From assembly GCF_001676615.1 (NCBI RefSeq), contig NZ_LYXZ01000012.1, positions 1-64,000 of the forward strand: a DNA stretch of 64,000 nt, in the 5' to 3' direction. The notes below the pieces were generated by a model that saw only the letters and a list, made by a program, of their open reading frames with translations, was not told the origin of the DNA and did not search any database. Below, piece by piece: positions 54,680 through 61,866 of this stretch; positions within the stretch are counted from its first letter, which is position 1; each line of letters begins with the position of its first letter. The position numbers and the translations under genes are program-made. Source of the DNA: Labrys sp. WJW (GTDB lineage Bacteria; Pseudomonadota; Alphaproteobacteria; Rhizobiales; Labraceae).

Positions 54680-54775
54680 GGATCATTGGCCTTCATTTGG
54701 CGCTCAACTTCGAGCAACGTTTATCGGGATTGCCCTAGCAGCCGCCGCATACGCGACGGCGCTAGAACTACTGCG

Positions 54776-56455
54776 TTAGGTGGTAGAAGTCGGAAGCCGC
54801 TCTTGCGGCGCTTCCGCCAGCACCTTGTCGTAATTGTTCTGCTCTTCATGCAGAACGCCGCCGAAGACCGTATTGCCCTGCAACACTAGGTCGCCCTGCG
54901 TAGTGCACTCGAAGGGGTCGCCAGTAGTCACCAAGAACGGCTTTTGGTGAATATTGGTGCAGATATAGAAGTCTTCTGCCAACTTGGGGTTCATCGTTTC
55001 AACCGCCCAAATCCTTTGGCGGTCCTCATCGAACCCGGCATTGACCTTTGGCCGATAGAACTTGCCGCCGATATGCGGCGCATCCGACTGCCACATATAG
55101 TTCAGCGGAGCGTAACCGAACGTCGCATCCGGCGTAGCGTGGTCCACATCCACATAGCTGCACGGCACCGCATCGACCTTTTCAGGATCGAGCGTATCAC
55201 GCAGATAGGCCGGGAAATCCTTGACGGCCTTGGCGTGCAGGAACGGATCTCGCTGGCGCTCGAAAAGCTGGTCGGGGGTAATTTCTGCGACCACCATGAC
55301 GACGCCACCGGTTGGCACGCGTGGCGTCTGGATCGAGATATCGACATACGTCGCCCCATTAACAGCGCTCTTCGAAAGGTTATCGCCGTCCGACGCATAC
55401 CGCTTGGACATGCCGAACACAGTATCGCGCTCAGCAACCAGCATCGGCTGCGTCATGAACTGCTCAGGAATGGACAGACCATCCATGAGCATATTGATCA
55501 CCCAATCCTCCGAGTGGCCGTTATACTGCTCACGCAGCTTGGCGAATGCCTGCGTCTTGCGCGCCAACTCAATGTTGGACAGCGACACAGTAATGCCTTG
55601 CGCATTCAACTCCGCCCAAATGTCCGGCATCAGTTCCGCACCCGGCTTGACGCGCTTGATGTAAAACGCCGCTGCCGTGCCATCGAACGTCCCGAGGCCC
55701 GTTGACCCAGCCGGCGGCGGCTGCCCCGCGCTATCGCGCAGGTTCGCACCAAGCGCCGGCCCGACCGCATAACCCTTGTCCGCATAGATGCCGCGCACCG
55801 GCAGCCGGTTAGTTCCAGCCGTAATGTTCAGCGGAACCTCACCGTCAATGACGGCCTGGTCGAAGCTGGGCACAATGTGCTTGAACCGCTCCCGGTTCCA
55901 GAACGCCGGCGCCAGGTCTGTTGCCAGGCGAGCACGCTTCGCCAGCTTGGCCGACCGATTGCCCGCACGGAAATTCCAAATCTGGTTATACGCCTCCAGA
56001 TACATGGTATTCACCATGTCGGTTTCCTTGGCGTGCAGCCCAAGGTACTTGTACACGGCGTTCGACCCATGCGTCCCGAACACTGCCGTTTCCACGAACG
56101 GCACCACAGGAAGCCCCTTGAATTGCTGGCCTTCCCAAGACCGGTTCAATTGGTCCATAGACCCCTCGAACCGGTCGAATGCCAGGAACGGCACCAAGTA
56201 CGCCTTCACCGAGACGTTGATGGCGTTCATGAGAATTTCAGCCGTTTCCATGCTCTCGAAATTGAGACGCAGCCGGCCCGAGATCACGCTATCTTCGCGC
56301 AGCACCGGAGCGGCGAACACCGGCACCATCTTGCCAGCCGGCAACGACGTGATGCCGCGAGCGGCCCAACGTCGGGTTGTACGCGGAGCCACAAGCGGAG
56401 TTGTGGACATGCGTGCGTCAGCGGGCGCAACCAATGCGCCTTTACCTGTCTTCAT
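54776..56455 (-). CDS. Microvirus major capsid protein (VP1/F)
   Basis: 559 residues, the size and character of the single jelly-roll Microviridae capsid protein. It opens with a region like VRETMVPVFAAPVLREDSVISGRL in other microviruses, then MLMNAINVSVKAYLVPFLAFDRFEG-type strands, and ends with the conserved FEDRQRIWAVETMNPKLAEDFYICTNI-like section. ATG overlaps the stop of the J-like gene (ATGA). AAGG lies nine bases upstream inside that gene. Confidence 0.93.
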   Translation of the reverse strand: MKTGKGALVAPADARMSTTPLVAPRTTRRWAARGITSLPAGKMVPVFAAPVLREDSVISGRLRLNFESMETAEILMNAINVSVKAYLVPFLAFDRFEGSMDQLNRSWEGQQFKGLPVVPFVETAVFGTHGSNAVYKYLGLHAKETDMVNTMYLEAYNQIWNFRAGNRSAKLAKRARLATDLAPAFWNRERFKHIVPSFDQAVIDGEVPLNITAGTNRLPVRGIYADKGYAVGPALGANLRDSAGQPPPAGSTGLGTFDGTAAAFYIKRVKPGAELMPDIWAELNAQGITVSLSNIELARKTQAFAKLREQYNGHSEDWVINMLMDGLSIPEQFMTQPMLVAERDTVFGMSKRYASDGDNLSKSAVNGATYVDISIQTPRVPTGGVVMVVAEITPDQLFERQRDPFLHAKAVKDFPAYLRDTLDPEKVDAVPCSYVDVDHATPDATFGYAPLNYMWQSDAPHIGGKFYRPKVNAGFDEDRQRIWAVETMNPKLAEDFYICTNIHQKPFLVTTGDPFECTTQGDLVLQGNTVFGGVLHEEQNNYDKVLAEAPQERLPTSTT

Positions 56456-56529
56456 TTCTTCAGACCTTTGATTTTTCGGATGATACGCCGGATCTTAACC
56501 CGTCGCTTTAAGCAACGGCGGCAAGCCAT
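56452..56529 (-). CDS. J-like DNA-binding/packaging protein, 25 residues
   Basis: ATG at 56529-56527, TGA at 56454-56452, overlapping the capsid ATG. Of its 25 residues 13 are Arg or Lys, with none acidic (starts MACRRCLKRR, ends IKGLKK). AGAGG lies eight bases before the ATG. The phiX174 J protein, 38 residues and equally basic, coats the single-stranded genome inside the capsid and is encoded just before F; size, charge and position match. Too short to appear as an ordinary predicted gene. Confidence 0.8.
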   Translation of the reverse strand: MACRRCLKRRVKIRRIIRKIKGLKK

Positions 56530-56553
56530 TGTCGTTTACCTCTCGCTAACCAA

Positions 56554-57405
56554 TTATCGCGAGAGGGGAGGGGGGTACCACATGCGTGGGTCCTCCCAAT
56601 CCCCAGACCTACCGGGGACCGCCTTGTTTGCGGCCTTCTTCGTTCTCGACAGATAGCCCGCAGCGTCTTCCCACAACCCAGGTACCTTTCGGTACTTATC
56701 GACCCAGGCGCGAGCGCCTTTGTCTATGTTGCTGTAGACGTCACCAGCGAAGACACCCAACCCGCCAATCGTCGAAAACAGTTCGTTTTCGCCGTAGCGC
56801 TTTTCGATGACTTCCGCATCGGGGAGCCCCTTATTCACGACCGCCCCCGACTGCGTCGGATACGGATTCGTCAGAGTAGGGGCCTCCACCTTTGGCGTCT
56901 TGGTTTCCGCCGCACTATCCGGCAGCGGGACCGCTGCCGGTAACGACACATTTGTCTTACCGTGCGGAACGCCCGACCCCACACGGGGGCGAGCTACGGC
57001 ACCACCCGTCACAGCCGGGACTCCGCCAATCGAGACACGATTGCGCGCTGCCGTGTCGGCCTGGAGGTTAGCAAGCTGCGCTTCCTGAATTTTATATTGC
57101 ATCTCCCGCGACTTATCGTTGAACGGATCGATTGCTTGCAGGAAGTTATCAGCGATGCCAGGGAGCGCACCCGCTACCCTGGATAGCGGCGATGAACCGC
57201 CGCCCGTGGTGCTCGATACGGAGAAACCCGCCGAGCCACCATTGCGGATCGCAGTAAGGGGATTAAACCCCGCTGCCTCAGCTTCACGCACCATGCGTCG
57301 ATAATCGACGTAACTGGTTGTGACTTTCGGCTCATCGTCACCGCCGCCGAAGAGACCGCCGAGGATGCTTGCGCCCGCAGATAGGAGGCCGCCGAGCCAG
57401 CTCAT
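56554..57405 (-). CDS. Microvirus DNA pilot protein (VP2/H type)
   Basis: 283 residues. Glycine-rich hydrophobic start (MSWLGGLLSAGASILGGLFGGG), then the microvirus motif YVDYRRMVREAEAAGFNPLTAIRNGG (about 33-58), and helical stretches. The pilot protein forms the tube that conducts DNA through the envelope. GGAGG lies eight bases before ATG; it overlaps the stop of the small membrane gene (ATGA). Confidence 0.92.
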   Translation of the reverse strand: MSWLGGLLSAGASILGGLFGGGDDEPKVTTSYVDYRRMVREAEAAGFNPLTAIRNGGSAGFSVSSTTGGGSSPLSRVAGALPGIADNFLQAIDPFNDKSREMQYKIQEAQLANLQADTAARNRVSIGGVPAVTGGAVARPRVGSGVPHGKTNVSLPAAVPLPDSAAETKTPKVEAPTLTNPYPTQSGAVVNKGLPDAEVIEKRYGENELFSTIGGLGVFAGDVYSNIDKGARAWVDKYRKVPGLWEDAAGYLSRTKKAANKAVPGRSGDWEDPRMWYPPPLSR

Positions 57406-57602
57406 TTGCGGCCCTCCGTTTTCCGGAGAAGCTTGCCGATCACGAGATCAACCGCCACCAGGGCGATGATTGCGACGGCCTTCGCAAACTCCGTTTCTCC
57501 GTTTTGGCCCGCAGGCATGTAAGCCCACGTTGCGCCCGCCGCCATGGTTCCGAGCCGGGAAGCCAGCGGCGTCAGCAATTCCCGGAACACGATATCTTTC
57601 AA
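57402..57602 (-). CDS. Small phage membrane protein, first gene of structural operon
   Basis: 66 residues starting at TTG 57602 after GGGAG. One membrane-spanning segment (KAVAIIALVAVDLVIGKLL, about 40-58) and a basic tail. It could be a lysis (E-like) or envelope protein, but no homologue is recognised. Stop overlaps the pilot protein start. In the circular genome it lies directly after attP. Confidence 0.6.
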   Translation of the reverse strand: MKDIVFRELLTPLASRLGTMAAGATWAYMPAGQNGETEFAKAVAIIALVAVDLVIGKLLRKTEGRK

Positions 57603-57636
57603 TGCGTTAGTCTCCCTTTTTAAGGTGAGACTCCAT

Positions 57637-57664
57637 TATTCGCATAAGATATATTATGGAACAT
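57637..57664. other. attR: dif-like XerC/XerD site, right prophage boundary
   Basis: XerC-type arm TATTCGCATAA (57637-57647), centre GATATA (57648-57653), XerD-type arm TTATGGAACAT (57654-57664). Right arm should be host, left arm phage. The rebuilt host dif would combine AATTCGCATAA, GATATA and TTATGGAACAT, giving the inverted ATAA/TTAT ends expected of dif. Confidence 0.88.
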
Positions 57665-57700
57665 AAACCCATCCCCCCAACCGGCCCAAGGGCCTGATAA

Positions 57701-57726
57701 ACCGGGCTTTTCGGGAAAAGCCCGGT
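57701..57726 (-). terminator. Host terminator facing the prophage
   Basis: ACCGGGCTTTT (57701-57711) and AAAAGCCCGGT (57716-57726) form a perfect 11-bp stem with CGGG loop, followed on the minus strand by TTTATC. It ends the DUF533 gene transcript and stands directly upstream of attR, so it also shields the phage structural operon from host transcription. Confidence 0.75.
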
Positions 57727-57772
57727 CTTGGGGTTCGTGTTCGGGATCGACGCGGTCTGATCCCCGGCCGCG

Positions 57773-58498
57773 CTATCGGCCGACGGCGGCAGCCAGGCCG
57801 TTGTCGATCTGGCCCGTGACGGCCTGCGGCAGCTTCAGGCGGCTGGCCAGCACATGCAGATAGGAATTCTCGGCTGGCGAAGCGGCGCCGACGGCGATGC
57901 GCGAAACGGCGTAGACCTCGGCCGCCAGTTCCGGCGTGCTCGCACCACGCACGATCGGCTCCATGTCGAATGGCTTGCTCAACTCCTGGAACAGGAAGTT
58001 GCGTTCGTCATCGGAGAGATCGAGCTTGTCGGCATGTCCGAGGATCAGGCTCTGCTCCTCGGCATCGACATTGCCGTCGGCCTTGGCTGCATTGATCATG
58101 GCGCCCAGCAAGAGCTTGGCATGGCTTTCAGCCGCGGCGGGTGTTTCCACGGGCAATGCCTCGACCGCACGTGCCTCGATGACGGGCGGCAGCGGTTGCG
58201 AGCTCGACAATTGTGGCGGCAGGAAGCCGCCTGGTGCGCTATTGGCCGCCGTGGCGCCGTTGTCGGCTGTTGCCGGAGCACCGGCTTGCCCTGCCTGGCT
58301 GCGTTGCCAGGCATGCAGCGCCAGCGCGCCGATAGCGGCAATGCCGCCATATTTGACGGCGGCGCCGGCCAGATCCCGGCCGGTCTCGGTAAACAGGATG
58401 CCTGCCGCAGCGCCACCAGCCGCCAGCTTCTTGCCCGGCGTGTTGAGAACTTGACCGCCGGCACCCAGCACTTTTCCAAGCAGATTATTCAGGTCCAT
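57773..58498 (-). CDS. DUF533/TerB-like protein
   Basis: 241 residues. N-terminus MDLNNLLGKVLGAGGQ, glycine/alanine-rich hydrophobic stretch (about 20-60), variable linker, then a C-terminal helical TerB-like domain (LLLGAMINAAKADGNVDAEEQSLILGHADKLDLSDDERNFL). DUF533 proteins are probably inner-membrane associated; function unknown. It flanks attR of the prophage. Confidence 0.85.
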   Translation of the reverse strand: MDLNNLLGKVLGAGGQVLNTPGKKLAAGGAAAGILFTETGRDLAGAAVKYGGIAAIGALALHAWQRSQAGQAGAPATADNGATAANSAPGGFLPPQLSSSQPLPPVIEARAVEALPVETPAAAESHAKLLLGAMINAAKADGNVDAEEQSLILGHADKLDLSDDERNFLFQELSKPFDMEPIVRGASTPELAAEVYAVSRIAVGAASPAENSYLHVLASRLKLPQAVTGQIDNGLAAAVGR

Positions 58499-58741
58499 TA
58501 TCCGTTCTTGCTCCTCTACGATCGCCCAGCCCGAGCTCGCCACGAACTTTCGGACGTCTCCATCTTGGGATTCGACCGGATCGATCAGCACGGCCGGATG
58601 TGGTGCCAAGAACCCGGCGGCTTCAAGGCCGCCAATATGAAATCTTGGTCATGAAGGCAATGACAACTTAACATGAAATTTCAAATTTTTCATTGTATTT
58701 CAATATGTTGAAAGATTGTTCGGACCTGATTTCCTGGGGAG

Positions 58742-59254
58742 TTATTGCGACGACGAGACGCCCGGAACCTTGTCCAGGGACAAGGCGGTGCCGGTTTTGA
58801 CCCGGTCCATCACGACGAAAGTCCGGAAGCGCCTGACGTTGCTGTTGGCGAAGAACAGCCGGCGCGTCAGTGCTTCGTAGTCAGCCATCGACGGCACGTT
58901 CAAGATCAGCACGAAATCCGTTTCTCCGGCGACATAATAGCATTGCTGTATGCAGGTTTCGGCCAGGAAAGCCTTCTTTGCCTCGTCGATCAGGGCGCTT
59001 CGCTCGCGCTCCAGGTCGACATTGACCACGATGGTCAACGGCTGGCCAAGTTTGGCCGGATCGAGCATGGCGACATTGGCTGTGATGACGCCACTCTCCT
59101 CCAGGCGTCGGATGCGGCGTTGTACGGCCGGCGCTGACAGGTGAATGGCATCGGCGATCTTGCGTTGAGGCGTGTGGTTGTCGCGCTGCAGGATAGCCAG
59201 GATGGCGACGTCGAAGCCGTCAAGTTCGAGAGATGAGCCGGAAATGCGCGACAT
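58742..59254 (-). CDS. Lrp/AsnC-family transcriptional regulator
   Basis: 170 residues. HTH (DGFDVAILAILQRDNHTPQRKIADAIHLSAPAVQRRIRRLEESGVI, about 10-55) and RAM ligand domain (CYYVAGETDFVLILNVPSMADYEALTRRLFF). Start MSRISGSS is favoured by an AGG seven bases upstream. Divergent from the ammonia-lyase/M20 pair and likely controls it in response to an amino acid. Confidence 0.9.
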   Translation of the reverse strand: MSRISGSSLELDGFDVAILAILQRDNHTPQRKIADAIHLSAPAVQRRIRRLEESGVITANVAMLDPAKLGQPLTIVVNVDLERERSALIDEAKKAFLAETCIQQCYYVAGETDFVLILNVPSMADYEALTRRLFFANSNVRRFRTFVVMDRVKTGTALSLDKVPGVSSSQ

Positions 59255-59353
59255 GGAGACCTGACGAGACAAAATTGCACCAATGATCCCCAATCAGAGC
59301 GCTTTCATCGGCCGCTACGCAATAGAATTGCGCCTGATAAATGGAGGTCCCCG

Positions 59354-60562
59354 ATGCATCTGGTCAATTCCGGCCCGCACTATCGTTCCGCCATCCTCGC
59401 CGAAGACCGAGACATGCTGGGAAGTGCCGGTGCGGACGAGGTCGAGCGCTTTCTAGCCATTCGTGCCGATTATCGCCCGACCCCCCTGCTCTCCCTGCCC
59501 GCTTTGGCGGAACGGCTCGGCATCGGCGAGCTCCTCGTAAAGGATGAGGCCCATCGCCTAGGCCTTTGTAGTTTCAAGGCTCTTGGTGGAGCCTATGCCG
59601 TGGTGCGGCTGGTCATCGAGAGAGCAAGCCGGCAGTTGGGACGGCAAGTTGATTACGCAGAACTCGGGCAGGACGACGTCAGACCGGTTGCCTCCGGGAT
59701 GGTTTTCGCGTGTGCGACTGACGGCAATCACGGTCGTTCCGTTGCACAGGGAGCCCGGCTTGTCGGAGCCAAAGCCGTGATCTTCGTGCATGGCGGGGTG
59801 AGTCCGGGGCGCGTGGAGGCGATCGCAGCCTTCGGGGCCGAGATCATACGGGTGGATGGCACCTATGACGACTCCGTTGCCGAAGCCGCGCGCGTCAGCC
59901 AAGCCAGGGGCTGGACCGTTGTCTCCGATACGTCCTGGACTGGTTATGAGCGCATCCCGAGCCTTGTGATGCAGGGCTATACCACCATTCTGCGCGAGGC
60001 CCTGCAGCAGATGCGCGAACCGCCGACCCATTTATTCGTCCAGGCCGGCGTCGGCGGCATCGCGGCGGCGCTTGGTGGCCATGCAGCACTGGTCCTCGAT
60101 GCCCGGCGCCCGAAGCTGGTGGTGGTCGAGCCGGCGCTCTCGGCCTGTGTCTTCGCCAGCGCGAAGGCCGGCCGACCCGTGAAGGTCGGCCATGGTGCTC
60201 CTACGGTGATGGCGATGCTGGAATGCTACGAGCCATCCCAGGTTGCCTGGCGGATCCTGGAGCGGGTGGCGGACGGTTTCATGACAGTGGAGGACGAGGA
60301 AGCGATCACCGCGATGAAGGCCCTGGCGCGTCCTTTGCCTGGCGATCCCGCTATTGTCGCTGGTGAGAGCGGCGCGGCCGGTTTTGCCGGCTTGCTTCAG
60401 GCTGCTCGGGACGATGTCATGCGCCAGGCACTCGGCCTGGATGCCCATGCCCGCGTTCTGGTGATCAACAGCGAAGGCGCCACCGATCCCGCGCGATACC
60501 GGGATCTTGTCGGCCTCGACGCGGAGGATGTGCGGATGGCAAATGGCGAGGCCCGGGCATGA
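59354..60562 (+). CDS. dpaL: Diaminopropionate ammonia-lyase
   Basis: 402-residue PLP enzyme, fold type II. LVKDEAHRLGLCSFKALGGAYAV (62-84) carries the PLP Lys75 and is characteristic of diaminopropionate ammonia-lyase (YgeX). It turns 2,3-diaminopropionate into pyruvate and ammonia. ATGA overlap with the following M20 hydrolase suggests joint breakdown of a carbamoylated or ring amino compound. Confidence 0.9.
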   Translation: MHLVNSGPHYRSAILAEDRDMLGSAGADEVERFLAIRADYRPTPLLSLPALAERLGIGELLVKDEAHRLGLCSFKALGGAYAVVRLVIERASRQLGRQVDYAELGQDDVRPVASGMVFACATDGNHGRSVAQGARLVGAKAVIFVHGGVSPGRVEAIAAFGAEIIRVDGTYDDSVAEAARVSQARGWTVVSDTSWTGYERIPSLVMQGYTTILREALQQMREPPTHLFVQAGVGGIAAALGGHAALVLDARRPKLVVVEPALSACVFASAKAGRPVKVGHGAPTVMAMLECYEPSQVAWRILERVADGFMTVEDEEAITAMKALARPLPGDPAIVAGESGAAGFAGLLQAARDDVMRQALGLDAHARVLVINSEGATDPARYRDLVGLDAEDVRMANGEARA

Positions 60563-61800
60563 GCGAAATATCCATCCAGGCCGAGCGCTTGCTGGGGCGT
60601 CTGCGCAGTCTCGGGGCGATCGGTCGTGGCGACGATGGCCAACTGGCGCGATTGGCTGCATCCGACGCCGACAAGGCAGGGCGCGACAGTCTGGTTCGAT
60701 GGCTCGAGGATGCGGGCCTTGAGGTCGCTATCGACAGGATCGGCAATATCTTCGGCATCTGGCAGCCGGACGATGTACGGGACGAGGCCCCGCTCCTGCT
60801 CGGCTCTCATATCGACACCGTCATCGACGCCGGAATCTATGATGGCTGCTATGGTGTGCTGTCGGGCCTGGAAGTCATCGAGACGCTGAAATCCTCGGGC
60901 TGGCACCCAAGCCGCCCGATCGCCGTGGCTGCCTTCACCAATGAGGAAGGCGTACGCTACGCGCCGGACATGATGGGTTCCCTGGTCCATGCCGGCGGAT
61001 TGCCGGTCGAGGAGGCGCTTGCCTCGATCGGCACCGATGGGACCAGGCTTGGCGCCGAGTTGCTGCGGATCGGCTATGCGGGCGAACGGGAGCCCGGCTT
61101 CCTCAAGCCGTATGCCTATCTGGAGCTTCATATCGAGCAGGGCCCGGTGCTCGAACGCGAAGGCCGGGCCATCGGTGCCGTCGAGACGCTGCAGGGCATC
61201 TCCTGGCAGCGCATCACCATAGAGGGTGTCGCCAACCACGCTGGCACCACCCCGATGTTGCTGCGCCATGATGCCGGTCATGCCGCGGCGCGCGTGATAA
61301 CCTTTCTGCGCGAGCGGGCCGTTGCCGCCAATACGCCATCGGTGGCGACCGTCGGCAGCCTTCGTTTCAAGCCGAATGCCATCAACGTCATCCCAGCACG
61401 GGCGACCTTTACCGTGGACCTGCGCGATCCCGACGAGATGCGCCTGCGCGAGGCAGAAGGCGCCCTCGCCTCATTCCTCGACGTGCTCGCCCGGTCGGAG
61501 GGCGTCACGGTGTCCGTCGAGCGCCTCGCCCGCTTCGAGCCGGTCATTTTCAACAGGGAACTGGTGGATCAGATCGAACAGGCGGCGGGCCGGCGCGGCC
61601 TGCCCTGCCGCCGGATGACTTCCGGGGCGGGGCATGATGCCCAGATGATGGCGCGGATTGCGCCCTCAGCCATGATCTTCGTGCCCAGCGTTGCCGGAAT
61701 CAGCCACAATCCCAAGGAGTTCACGCCGGATGCCGATCTTCTCGCCGGTGCAAGCGTGCTTCTCGACGTGGTGCGAAATCTCACCGCTGCGCCGGGGTGA
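60559..61800 (+). CDS. M20 Zn-dependent N-carbamoyl-L-amino-acid hydrolase / allantoate amidohydrolase family
   Basis: 413 residues. Metal-site residues His84 and Asp95 (GSHIDTVIDAGIYDG) and Glu129-Glu130 (FTNEEGVRY) of the M20C amidase family (HyuC, AllC). The dimerisation domain follows (LELHIEQGPVLERE). It removes the carbamoyl group of N-carbamoyl amino acids or ureido compounds. Second gene of the dpaL operon. Confidence 0.9.
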   Translation: MSEISIQAERLLGRLRSLGAIGRGDDGQLARLAASDADKAGRDSLVRWLEDAGLEVAIDRIGNIFGIWQPDDVRDEAPLLLGSHIDTVIDAGIYDGCYGVLSGLEVIETLKSSGWHPSRPIAVAAFTNEEGVRYAPDMMGSLVHAGGLPVEEALASIGTDGTRLGAELLRIGYAGEREPGFLKPYAYLELHIEQGPVLEREGRAIGAVETLQGISWQRITIEGVANHAGTTPMLLRHDAGHAAARVITFLRERAVAANTPSVATVGSLRFKPNAINVIPARATFTVDLRDPDEMRLREAEGALASFLDVLARSEGVTVSVERLARFEPVIFNRELVDQIEQAAGRRGLPCRRMTSGAGHDAQMMARIAPSAMIFVPSVAGISHNPKEFTPDADLLAGASVLLDVVRNLTAAPG

Positions 61801-61866
61801 TCCCAATCCGCTGTAGTCGATCAATCGCTCGAAAAAATCCATTTATCACATTGGTAAAGCTGGATT

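Larger units (their letters stand above)
51575..57664 (-). mobile_element. Integrated Microviridae (ssDNA phage) prophage, dif-targeted
   Basis: 6,062 bp from one dif-like site to the other, the size of a microvirus genome. It encodes a small membrane protein, DNA pilot protein (VP2/H type), J-like basic protein, major capsid protein (VP1/F), a 193-residue protein at scaffold-like position, an M15 peptidase, a small overlapping protein and an HUH replication initiator (VP4/A), all on the minus strand and all open. It has no integrase, so it should use the host XerC/XerD. No disrupted gene was seen, so it may be inducible. Gene content and the M15 enzyme are like microviruses of alphaproteobacteria rather than phiX174. 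Confidence 0.93.

Noticed and set aside
51575-57664. Phage-encoded integrase or repressor
   Set aside because: Looked for tyrosine/serine recombinase and HTH repressor patterns in all frames of the element; none seen, which supports Xer-dependent integration.
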